46,670 nt of DNA from Desulfobacteraceae bacterium. Its GTDB lineage: Bacteria; Desulfobacterota; DSM-4660; Desulfatiglandales; Desulfatiglandaceae. Position 1 is the stretch's first letter. Each line of letters opens with the position of its first letter. This document shows positions 26,828-34,676 of the stretch, piece by piece. The notes under the pieces are model-generated. The model ran no database searches. It was not told where the DNA came from and was given only the letters and a program-made list of their open reading frames with translations. The stretch covers positions 1 to 46,670 of the forward strand of contig JAERTK010000005.1 in the NCBI GenBank assembly GCA_016844935.1. Direction: 5' to 3'. A program made the translations under genes and the position numbers.

Positions 26828-27991
26828 ATGAGGGATAGAACTGAAGGTCTGGTGAAGAGAACCATTGCCTTCGCGGCTTTTTTGAGGAGCCGGGGCTTCA
26901 GGGTCTTTCAAAGCAGTATCCAGGATGCCTTGCGGGCACTTGAGGTGGTGGGTTTCGAAAACAGGATGGATTTTTACCTCTGCCTCCGTTCCAGTCTGAC
27001 CACAACGGACCTGGAGTGGGCCCAGTTTAAGACGCTTTTTGATGAATTCTGGGCGTGGACCGATGGGGCTGGGCCAGATGAGGAATCTGCGGCGCAACGG
27101 TCCGACCCGGATGCCCGGAACAAGGGGGATGGTGAGGAAAGCCCTCTGGCGGCAAAAAGCAAAACCATGGAAGATGAGAAGTCCCCCGGTGAGAAGGAAT
27201 GGCTTGAAGGTGTGTCCTACAGCCCTGTTGTATCGACAGTTGAAACAAAAGATCTGGGCCGCTTTAATCAGGCCGACGTTCAGGTGGCCAACCTGGCCCT
27301 CAAGAAGATGATGGCCCCCTTTGAACTGGACAAGTCGAGACGACTTAAGCGATCACGAAAATCCGGGGGGATGGATTTTCAACGCATTATCAGGAAAAGC
27401 CTGAAAACCGGGGGGATTCCTTTCGAACTGTTATTCAAGCGGAAGAAATTGCGGCTCAAGCGTCTGGTGATCCTGGCGGATGTGAGCGGTTCCATGGACC
27501 GGTATGCGCAATTTGTCATGCCCTTTCTCCTGGGCCTTCGCGGTATCGGTTCCAGGGCTGAAGTGTTTGTGTTTTCAACCTCGTTGACCGACATTACCTT
27601 CAGTGTCCGCCATATGAATTTTGAAAAAGTCGTCTCCCATATGGCCCGGGAAGTACCGGACTGGTCCGGGGGCACCCGCATCGGGTTTTCTCTCCGCCAG
27701 TTTAACGAAATCCACGGCCAGCGCCTTTTGAACCAAAGGACCGTTGTGGTGGTGTTGAGTGACGGATGGGACCTGGGGGCAAAACATCTTCTGAAAAAGG
27801 AAATGAAACACATCAGCCGCAAGTGCCATTCCGTGATCTGGTTGAATCCCCTGGCAGGCGACCCGGATTATGAGCCCCTCTGCCGGGGGATGAACACGGC
27901 ACTCCCTTACGTGGATCACTTTATGGCCGCCGACAGCCTGCAGAGCCTCAAACGGGTGGGGCGGCTGCTGTCGCGGGTGATGGTTCATTAA
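26828..27991 (+). CDS. VWA-domain protein (CoxE-like), partner of MoxR
   Basis: A 387-residue protein. The N-terminal helical region is followed by an acidic linker (about residues 75-130) and a C-terminal VWA domain with the metal-ion site LADVSGSMDRYAQ near residue 218 and VVVVLSDGWDLG near residue 308. It matches the CoxE/VWA-containing group that acts with MoxR ATPases. The ATG at 26828 is the family-like start. The open frame extends upstream to 26666 inside the MoxR gene but this extension is out of the MoxR frame and unlikely to be translated. Confidence 0.88.
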   Translation: MRDRTEGLVKRTIAFAAFLRSRGFRVFQSSIQDALRALEVVGFENRMDFYLCLRSSLTTTDLEWAQFKTLFDEFWAWTDGAGPDEESAAQRSDPDARNKGDGEESPLAAKSKTMEDEKSPGEKEWLEGVSYSPVVSTVETKDLGRFNQADVQVANLALKKMMAPFELDKSRRLKRSRKSGGMDFQRIIRKSLKTGGIPFELLFKRKKLRLKRLVILADVSGSMDRYAQFVMPFLLGLRGIGSRAEVFVFSTSLTDITFSVRHMNFEKVVSHMAREVPDWSGGTRIGFSLRQFNEIHGQRLLNQRTVVVVLSDGWDLGAKHLLKKEMKHISRKCHSVIWLNPLAGDPDYEPLCRGMNTALPYVDHFMAADSLQSLKRVGRLLSRVMVH

Positions 27992-28041
27992 TGGCTTTCC
28001 TGAAAGTCAGGTTCAATGTATAATAAAAAAAACGGAGGTTC

Positions 28042-28377
28042 ATGGTGGAAACATATTACAAGCCGGAAGATTTATCCAAATTTCCCGAAATGGGAGAGCA
28101 GGCGCCTGAGTTAGCTGAAAAATTTTTTGACTATTACAAAGCCGTATTTGCGGAAGGGGCTCTCAGCGAGCGGGAGAAAGCGCTGATCGCTCTTGCGGTG
28201 GCCCATGCGGTTCAATGTCCCTATTGCATTGATGCCTTCACCCAGAGCTGCCTGGAGAAGGGGTCCAACCTGGAAGAAATGACCGAGGCAGCCCATGTGG
28301 TGACGGCCATCAGGGGTGGGGCATCTCTGGTCCACGGTGTTCAAATGCGCAACATTGCTCAAAAGCTCTCCATGTAA
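28042..28377 (+). CDS. Arsenosugar-biosynthesis-associated peroxidase-like (AhpD/CMD family) protein
   Basis: A 111-residue carboxymuconolactone-decarboxylase/AhpD-like protein. The redox motif is CPYCIDAFTQSCLEKG near residue 60, preceded by REKALIALAVAHAVQ, and the C-terminus is AIRGGASLVHGVQMRN. The sequence closely fits the peroxidase-like partner that is nearly always encoded beside ArsS. GGAGG lies just before the ATG at 28042. It is 16 bases upstream of arsS. It keeps ordinary Cys at both redox positions, unlike its neighbour. Confidence 0.9.
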   Translation: MVETYYKPEDLSKFPEMGEQAPELAEKFFDYYKAVFAEGALSEREKALIALAVAHAVQCPYCIDAFTQSCLEKGSNLEEMTEAAHVVTAIRGGASLVHGVQMRNIAQKLSM

Positions 28378-28393
28378 AGGAGGTGGAAGGGCC

Positions 28394-29395
28394 ATGGATG
28401 GTGACCATGTTTCACGGGAAATCAGGCTGCCTGAAAAGACACTGGAGCCCTTCCAACAGACCCTTATCAGGCACGGCCTCAAATTGGAACGGGGGAAAAC
28501 GACGACCCTTCAGGTCAATGTGGGTCTGTTGTGCAATCAGGTCTGCCGCCACTGCCATTTGGAAGCAGGGCCCCATCGAAAAGAGCGTATGGATCTGGAA
28601 ACGGCGGAGGCTGTAATGTCCTACGCCGGGAGAAACCGCTTCGACACCATCGATATTACCGGCGGGGCTCCCGAGTTGAACCCGAACATCTTCGCGCTCG
28701 TTGAAGGTCTCTCCCCCCTGACCCGGAAACTCATGTTCCGATCCAATTTGACGGCATTGGACCATAAAACGACGGGCCGGTTGATGGATCTGCTAAAGGA
28801 CAGGGAAGTCCACATCGTTGCCTCCCTGCCGTCCATTAACCAGGCGCAGGCGGACTCACAGAGGGGTGAGGGCATTTTCCGGAAGAGTATTGATGCCCTT
28901 CAAAAACTCAATTCCATGGGATACGGCCGATTGGAAACGGGCTTGTTGCTGGATCTTGTGTGCAACCCCGCGGGGGCATTCCTGCCCGCCTCCCAGGAGC
29001 AGTTGGCCAAGAGATTTCGTGAAGTGCTCATGAACAAATGGGGCATTGTTTTCAACAGCCTTTTCGCTTTTGCCAATGCGCCTCTGGGGCGGTTCCACCA
29101 TTGGCTTGAAAAAACCGGGCACCTGGAATCCTATTTCGAACGTCTCACGTCCAGTTTCAACGGATGTGCCGTGGACGGGCTCATGTGCAGAACCCTGGTG
29201 TCGGTCTCATGGGACGGATATTTCTACGATTGCGATTTCAACCTGGCCAGAGGGCTTCACATGGGCAATGGGAAGATTCATGTGTCCGAAATGGACGGTG
29301 CTCCGTTGTCGGGGAGCCCTATTGCCGTTGCGGATCATTGTTATACGTGTACGGCGGGGGCGGGCTTTACCTGAGGGGGCGCCATCAGTTCCTGA
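28394..29395 (+). CDS. arsS: Arsenosugar biosynthesis radical SAM selenoprotein ArsS (TGA read-through)
   Basis: A radical SAM enzyme with the cluster motif CNQVCRHC in VNVGLLCNQVCRHCHLEAG near residue 45, and the family's C-terminal DUF3641 region. It was read through the TGA at 29372-29374 to TGA 29393-29395, giving 333 codons including Sec and the final stop. The end is HCYTCTAGAGFT-[TGA]-GGAISS. In Cys-containing ArsS proteins the same place reads CTAGAGSSCGG, and Sec forms of ArsS are an established variant. A hairpin starting 12 bases after the TGA fits a bSECIS. The start at ATG 28394 has GGAGG upstream and follows the peroxidase-like gene. Confidence 0.88.
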
Positions 29396-29407
29396 GTTCA
29401 CAGGCTG
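29386..29407 (+). promoter_or_regulatory. Candidate bacterial SECIS hairpin of arsS
   Basis: The RNA folds as CAG, a bulged UU, CCUG, the 6-base loop AGUUCA, CAGG, CUG. The apical loop begins about 21 bases after the UGA and holds GU at its second and third positions, with bulged U on the 5' side. This is very like the E. coli fdhF SECIS plan. It extends 12 bases beyond the final stop codon. Confidence 0.7.
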
Positions 29408-29755
29408 AGGGGAAGAAGAAAGACGGGGACACAAGTGTTGACTTTGTATGGATCAGCTGTCTCTCTTACATATCATATCATGCAATACCCGGCCTAATTT
29501 GTTCATTCCGAAATGGATGCCTGTTCCCCAAAGCGCCGTTGCAAAAAAATTGATCCCATGATATCAGGTGTAAACGATTTGTTGAGTCCTTCCCCGGACA
29601 GCACATCCGCAAAAATCGATCTCGATCAGTTCAGTGCTCTTTTTGAGTCTCCTGCGTTTTTCATTGATGAAGACTCCGTTTGAGCTGTTCAGACATCTTG
29701 TCGGCGTACATTCTATGAAATGTATCGGGACCTTTATTGGGAAATGGAGAGAACA
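29396..29755. other. Intergenic stretch without supported gene
   Basis: After the arsS hairpin I see only a 41-codon open frame from ATG 29558 with no ribosome-binding site or recognisable product, and no clear promoter or terminator. The first 20 codons of the Fic-like open frame upstream of 29756 also fall here. Confidence 0.5.
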
Positions 29756-30445
29756 ATGGTAGACCTTCGATGGGGTATGAAACCCAATAAGGCAAAAGCG
29801 ATAATGTTAGCTAAGCGTCAATTGGCCGAGCTTGTTTGTGATGCGGTAAACTTGGAAGGCTTAGACTTCACATTGCCCGAAATCCAGACGCTCTTAGATG
29901 GGATAACTGTCGGCGGGCATAAGCTGTCAGATCAGCAAATCGCACTGAATCAAGGGGCCGCATGGCGCACGGTATTTAAATGGGTAGAGCAGGATCAGTT
30001 TGATATTACAGCTGAAAAAGTCCAGGCCCTGCATTCCGTGGCAGGTAAGGAAGAAGCCTTGGAGTGGGGGAACTTTCGTTCTGGCGGGGTCACGATTGCC
30101 GGCACCGACTATATGCCGCCCGACGCAAGCCTGTTGCCTGATCTCTTCATCAAGACGACCCAAAAGGCCTTAAAAATGCCGGATATATACGATCAGGCCA
30201 TCTACCTGTTTCTTGCCATGGCGAGATATCAATTTTTTTACGACGTCAATAAACGCATGGGCCGCTTTATTATGAATGGACATCTATTAGCCAACGGCTA
30301 TCCTGCCATAAATGTGCCCGCGAAAAGACAGTTGGAGTTTAATGAACTGATGTTGAGCTTTTACGAAACAGAGGATCAGAAACCAATGAACACATTTATG
30401 CGCTCTTGTCTCGGTACTAAGATCATAAAAATAATGGGAGAATAA
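29756..30445 (+). CDS. Fic-domain family protein with degenerate catalytic motif
   Basis: A 229-residue protein. A regulatory-helix-like stretch (DAVNLEGLDFTLPE) precedes ITVGGHKLSDQQIALNQG. The Fic motif, canonically HPFxxGNGRxxR, reads QFFYDVNKRMGRFIMNG: the catalytic His is Gln and the GNGR turn is VNKR, while the later Gly-Arg is kept. AMP-transfer by the classical mechanism is therefore doubtful. I recall close relatives with the same QFFYDVNKRMGR form, so this is a subfamily trait and not decay here. The start at ATG 29756 is favoured by GGAGAG 6 bases before; ATG 29720 is also in frame. No antitoxin partner is adjacent. Confidence 0.78.
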   Translation: MVDLRWGMKPNKAKAIMLAKRQLAELVCDAVNLEGLDFTLPEIQTLLDGITVGGHKLSDQQIALNQGAAWRTVFKWVEQDQFDITAEKVQALHSVAGKEEALEWGNFRSGGVTIAGTDYMPPDASLLPDLFIKTTQKALKMPDIYDQAIYLFLAMARYQFFYDVNKRMGRFIMNGHLLANGYPAINVPAKRQLEFNELMLSFYETEDQKPMNTFMRSCLGTKIIKIMGE

Positions 30446-30623
30446 TTGGGGTCAAACCTTGATCAGTGATTAATCCGGCACCGAACCCTCCAATCCTGCA
30501 GGCGCATCATTTTCTAAAAATCCCCGCCCAGTCCCTGAAATGGAAATCTGCAAACTTGTCTCCAACAATCCAGATTCCGGACGAGTCCCTCGGTACGAAT
30601 GCAAAAATTTCACGCCAGAGCAC

Positions 30624-30662
30624 TTGACACACGGTCAAATGTGGTTAGGTTTGAACTCAAAC
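30624..30662 (+). promoter_or_regulatory. Promoter/operator region of the XRE-Hsp20 gene
   Basis: TTGACA at 30624-30629 is the start of an imperfect dyad TTGAC-N5-GTCAA (30624-30638). A perfect palindrome GTTTGA-AC-TCAAAC (30649-30662) lies where the -10 region is expected (TAGGTT at 30646-30651, weak). The helix-turn-helix protein encoded 58 bases downstream is the obvious candidate to bind here and autoregulate. Confidence 0.5.
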
Positions 30663-30719
30663 GAAACATCATGCAACAATATGAACGCGTACGATACCAC
30701 TTGATAAGGGGTCAATGCC

Positions 30720-31817
30720 ATGAAAAAGATACCCGGATCTGTTACACGTGAAAACTGCGGAGGTATTCTTAAGGAACTCCGCCACAGGTTTGGCAGTATG
30801 TCCGTGGCAGAGCTTGCCAGGACGCTGGGTGTTGCACGGAGTACCATAATGCGCGTTGAAACGGGACGGACCATACCGTCAGATGATTTTCTGAACCGGT
30901 TGAAGGCGATCCAGGTGATTGGAATATCCAAATTCCGGGCCTTGTCAGAAAAGGATAAGACCCGGTTTTTTGAGCTTGCTGAAGAGATTGGAGAAAACCC
31001 GGAGATCTTTTCGGGTATCATTTCAAAGGGTATGGTTAAGGAATTGACACCGGCTGGCATTCTCGCCGGTCTGGGAACCATCGCAAGCGCTTCGCTGAAT
31101 CTTTCCACATCCGTTATCAGCGCCGTCCCTGTCCTGTCAAGTTTAGCGGGGTATGGTCTCGTAAAGGGACTCAAGTCGGTTCTTGAGGCAAATAATCTGT
31201 CATGTGTTGAAAATGAAGGTGTCTGGGAAATAACCAAAGAAAGGGGCGTGAGCCCCGATGAGGAGGTAGAAAAAATGACGGGGAAAAAGAGAGATGAAGA
31301 GAAAAATGGTGGCGTGGAGTTTGATCTCGGTCTTGGGGGTCTTTTCAAGGGATTGGGGAATTTGATTGACTCTGCTACCCAGTTGGCGGAAAAAGGTGAG
31401 GCGTTGTCCAAATCGGGTGAAATCAATTTCAGCGGGCTTGACAAAATCAAGGGCCTTAAGGACCTTAAAGGTGTTTACGGGGTAAGGGTGCGTACCATGG
31501 CCGATGGCAAACCCTCGGTTCAGCCCTTCGGCAATATTAAACGGACACCCAAAGGACCGGTGGTGGAAGAGGTGCGGGAACCCATTGTAGACATCTTCGA
31601 CGAATCAGATGAAATACAGGTTGTCGCTGAGATGCCGGGTATAGATGAGGGAGATATAACCATTGAGATTAAAGGGGACATCCTCAATATCAACGCCGAA
31701 AGTAAAAACAGAAAATACCAGAAAGAGGTTCTTTTATCACGGGAAGCAAAGACCGACGACATCTCCTGGGCCTATAAGAACGGTATCCTGGAAGTAAAGA
31801 TAGCGGCGAAAGAATAG
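30720..31817 (+). CDS. XRE-type helix-turn-helix / Hsp20 fusion protein (GvpH-like)
   Basis: A 365-residue fusion. Residues about 20-65 are an XRE-type helix-turn-helix (SVAELARTLGVARSTIMRVE). Residues about 105-155 are hydrophobic and Gly/Ala-rich (TPAGILAGLGTIASASLNL and following), possibly membrane-associating. An acidic and glycine-rich linker follows, then a C-terminal Hsp20/alpha-crystallin domain (about 275-365: IVDIFDESDEIQVVAEMPG, with GILEVKIAAKE at the end). Hsp20 proteins named GvpH occur in archaeal gas-vesicle clusters. Here the chaperone is joined to a DNA-binding domain. It is followed 12 bases later by an unknown gene. It may couple vesicle-protein folding state to transcription; this is inference. 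Confidence 0.82.
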   Translation: MKKIPGSVTRENCGGILKELRHRFGSMSVAELARTLGVARSTIMRVETGRTIPSDDFLNRLKAIQVIGISKFRALSEKDKTRFFELAEEIGENPEIFSGIISKGMVKELTPAGILAGLGTIASASLNLSTSVISAVPVLSSLAGYGLVKGLKSVLEANNLSCVENEGVWEITKERGVSPDEEVEKMTGKKRDEEKNGGVEFDLGLGGLFKGLGNLIDSATQLAEKGEALSKSGEINFSGLDKIKGLKDLKGVYGVRVRTMADGKPSVQPFGNIKRTPKGPVVEEVREPIVDIFDESDEIQVVAEMPGIDEGDITIEIKGDILNINAESKNRKYQKEVLLSREAKTDDISWAYKNGILEVKIAAKE

Positions 31818-31829
31818 CGGTCATATCCT

Positions 31830-32504
31830 ATGCGAAAACTCCTATACGTACCCATCATTCATGAAGATGCCGATATGGGCAGCGTTGCGTCTTCCATTGG
31901 TAAGAAAAGCGTCGAGATGTGCGGAATGGAGCGATGGGAGAGACATCGAGAAATCGTGACCCGGTTCTGGGACAGGATCAGCGCCTATTTCGAGGAAATG
32001 GATCCGAGGGATCTGGTAATCTATCAGGATGGTTTGATGGTCGATGGTGAGCTGGGGCGCAGGATCATAGAAGAAGGTGCTAAAAAGGGGAGCCGGAACT
32101 ACCGGATTGTCCATGATTTGGTCAAGAGAGGCGGTGAAATCAGAAAGACGGAGGACATGGCGCTTATAAAAAAGGAGTTGGAACGAATACTCCAGCTTGC
32201 CCAGATGGAACCTGAACAGGAGACGAACTCCCATGCGAGCCAACCCGGGATTGATGGAAAACGGCTCATGGAGGAGAGAGACCGCTTCATGGCAAAGACC
32301 ATCAATGAAACACTGAAAAGTCGGGAAAAGGGTGTCCTTTTTCTGGGCGCCTTTCACAACGTACTTTCCCGACTTGCAGATGATATTGCGGTTACGGAGG
32401 TGAAGAACGCCAGGAAGGTGAAGCAATATTTTGCATCCCTGATCTCCGGAAATGACACTCTGGACTTCAATCAGCTGGCCGCATATCTGGTTGCTGATAT
32501 TTAG
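31830..32504 (+). CDS. Unknown conserved protein of the gas-vesicle locus
   Basis: A 224-residue protein that I cannot assign to a family. The N-terminus (KLLYVPIIHEDADMGSVAS) and the later strand EKGVLFLGAFHNVLSRL look like core strands of an alpha/beta fold; between them lie charged helices (IKKELERILQLAQ). The order strand, helical region, strand with His-Asn is reminiscent of a nucleotide- or metal-binding enzyme, but no catalytic motif is clear. It begins 12 bases after the XRE-Hsp20 gene and is surely co-transcribed with it. There is no membrane segment or signal peptide. Confidence 0.65.
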   Translation: MRKLLYVPIIHEDADMGSVASSIGKKSVEMCGMERWERHREIVTRFWDRISAYFEEMDPRDLVIYQDGLMVDGELGRRIIEEGAKKGSRNYRIVHDLVKRGGEIRKTEDMALIKKELERILQLAQMEPEQETNSHASQPGIDGKRLMEERDRFMAKTINETLKSREKGVLFLGAFHNVLSRLADDIAVTEVKNARKVKQYFASLISGNDTLDFNQLAAYLVADI

Positions 32505-32585
32505 AGGACGTCCTCCCTCCGCAACCCCGCCTGCCGCCGGGCTCGACCCTTTTCTTTTACCCGCACCCGCAATTTCGATCTTTCC

Positions 32586-32614
32586 TTGACAGCCTATCTA
32601 AGCTGGCGTAGCAT
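32586..32614 (+). promoter_or_regulatory. Sigma-70-type promoter upstream of the REC-PAS kinase
   Basis: TTGACA at 32586-32591, a 17-base spacer, and TAGCAT at 32609-32614. It lies about 135 bases upstream of the kinase start at 32751, in an otherwise gene-free stretch (32505-32750). Confidence 0.6.
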
Positions 32615-32750
32615 CTACTTCCTGTAGTGTTTGAGGGGTCGCGGCGGTGGCCATCTCAAACTTCTGGTCTATTATTCCTTCAGAGCCTGTTTGGAAATTA
32701 TCTCGTCTTGAGGTTGCGCGAGGTTTTTGTGGGCAGGGAAGCGACAAAAA

Positions 32751-34676
32751 ATGGCGAAAAAATCCATCCTTATTGCTGACGACGAGCCGGCCATCCGAAA
32801 GCTGCTCCTGAGAGCGTTAAATAATAAAAACTACCGGCTCTTTGAGGCATCCAATGGAAAAGAGGCTTTAGCGGTTGTACGGAAAAATCCCATTGACTTG
32901 GCCATTTTAGATATCATGATGCCGGATATGGACGGGGTCGAGGCCCTGAAGCGGATCAAGGAAATCGACGAGACCATAGAAGTCTTGATGCTTACCGGGC
33001 AGCCAGACGCTGATTTGTTGAAGGAAATCCTTTTCGATTTTGGAGCGTTCGACTATCTCTTAAAGCCGTTTGATTTCGATGAGCTCGCACTTCTCATCCG
33101 GAAGTGTCTCAAGAACAGGGAGGAGTATCAAAAAAGACGTCTCCTTAAGAAGGAATTGGAGGATCAAATCCGCCAACTCAAAAGAGATTTCAAGGTCAAG
33201 ACGTTCGAGTTGAGGAAATCCCAGATCAAATATAGAAATATTGTTGAAAGTTCCACCGATCCCATCGTGGTAAGCCAGGACGGATATTTGAAATTTGCAA
33301 ATAGCAAAGCCCTGGAGCTAACAGGGTATTCCGGCGAGGAGATACTCCATATTCCTTTTGACGAAATGCTTCATCCCGACGACCGCGCCGAGGTAAGTGA
33401 AAGATTTACAAATCGAATAAAGGGCAAGGATATTCCCCCTCTGTCTACCTTCAGGATTATGAGAAAGGACGGGAGCTTTTTCTGGGTTGAAAACAATGCG
33501 TCAAAAAGCGTTTGGGGGGACAACCCTGCCGTACTAAATGTGATACGTGACATATCAAAACGCAAGGAGGCGGAGGCGCAATTACGCTTACAGACCCGCA
33601 GACTCAATGAGCGCGTCAAGGAGCTCTCTTGTTTATTCGATATTTCTGAATTTGTAGAAAAACAGGGTGTTTCGGAGGAAGAGATCTGTCAGGAGACTGT
33701 GAACCTTGTTGTCCAGGCCATGCAGTATCCGGAAATCGCCTGCGCCAGAATCATCTTACATGATCAGGAGTTCAAAACCGAAAATTTCAGAGAAACCCCT
33801 TTGAAATTTTCGGAATACATCAAGATAAATCACAAACACGTGGGCGTTTTAGAGGTCTCTTATGTGGAAGAAATACCGGATTTCGAAATGGGGCTTTTTA
33901 TTGATGAAGAGCGAAAACTGATTAAGATGATTGTTGAGCGAATTGGAAAGATCAGCGAGCGCATTCGAACTGAGGCGTTGATGATGCGGACCGAGAAGCT
34001 TTCCTCATTGAGCCACCTTTCCGCTGGCCTGGCCCATGAATTGAGAAATCCGCTGGCAGTGATCAGCTCCTGCGCTCAATTCTGTCTTGAGAATGTGAAG
34101 CTTGAACATATGGTGCTCGAGAACTTTCAGGTGATATACCGGAGCAGCCAGAGGGCCAGTAACCTTATCGGCAAGTTGTTGGCTTTTGCAAAGCCGGATC
34201 ATTTAGAACAGAAAGAGGTGGATATCAACGAGGTGTTGGTAGATGTATTGCGTATGGCCAAACTTGGAAAAGACCCCGCCCATATCAATTTTGTACGCCA
34301 TCTGAGAAAGGGACTTCCAAAGATCGTGGGGGATAAAGAGAAGTTGGGGCAAGTCTTCCTCAATCTCGTGGAGAATGCCATTCAGGCGATTTCAGGAAAA
34401 GGAAAAATCACCCTCAAATCGCAGCTCCCGGCAGCGGATGACATGTTGGAGGTGAGTGTCAGCGATAACGGGCAGGGTATTCCGGAAGACTACCGCAACA
34501 AAATCTTTGATCCGTTCTTTACCACCAAAGATGGCGGTACCGGCCTGGGGCTTAGCATCTGCAATTCCATCGTGGAGCAGCACCGTGGCATCATCCATAT
34601 CTCAAGCAGTGAAGACAAGGGAACCCGGATCTCGGTGAGGCTGCCGGTAATACAAGAAATGACAGGGGGAACATGA
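32751..34676 (+). CDS. Receiver-PAS-histidine kinase
   Basis: A 641-residue soluble protein. An N-terminal receiver domain has the acidic pair in LIADDEPAIRK, phospho-acceptor Asp near residue 54 (AILDIMMPDMDG) and Lys in YLLKPFD. A PAS domain (about 160-280), a possible degenerate sensor region (about 290-405), a HisKA box with His near residue 429 (GLAHELRNPLAVISS), and an HATPase domain (DNGQGIPEDYRNKIF, GGTGLGLSICNSIV) follow. The start is ATG 32751; the frame is open to 32727. Its stop overlaps the start of the sigma-54 activator by 4 bases, so the two form a two-component pair. Confidence 0.9.
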   Translation: MAKKSILIADDEPAIRKLLLRALNNKNYRLFEASNGKEALAVVRKNPIDLAILDIMMPDMDGVEALKRIKEIDETIEVLMLTGQPDADLLKEILFDFGAFDYLLKPFDFDELALLIRKCLKNREEYQKRRLLKKELEDQIRQLKRDFKVKTFELRKSQIKYRNIVESSTDPIVVSQDGYLKFANSKALELTGYSGEEILHIPFDEMLHPDDRAEVSERFTNRIKGKDIPPLSTFRIMRKDGSFFWVENNASKSVWGDNPAVLNVIRDISKRKEAEAQLRLQTRRLNERVKELSCLFDISEFVEKQGVSEEEICQETVNLVVQAMQYPEIACARIILHDQEFKTENFRETPLKFSEYIKINHKHVGVLEVSYVEEIPDFEMGLFIDEERKLIKMIVERIGKISERIRTEALMMRTEKLSSLSHLSAGLAHELRNPLAVISSCAQFCLENVKLEHMVLENFQVIYRSSQRASNLIGKLLAFAKPDHLEQKEVDINEVLVDVLRMAKLGKDPAHINFVRHLRKGLPKIVGDKEKLGQVFLNLVENAIQAISGKGKITLKSQLPAADDMLEVSVSDNGQGIPEDYRNKIFDPFFTTKDGGTGLGLSICNSIVEQHRGIIHISSSEDKGTRISVRLPVIQEMTGGT

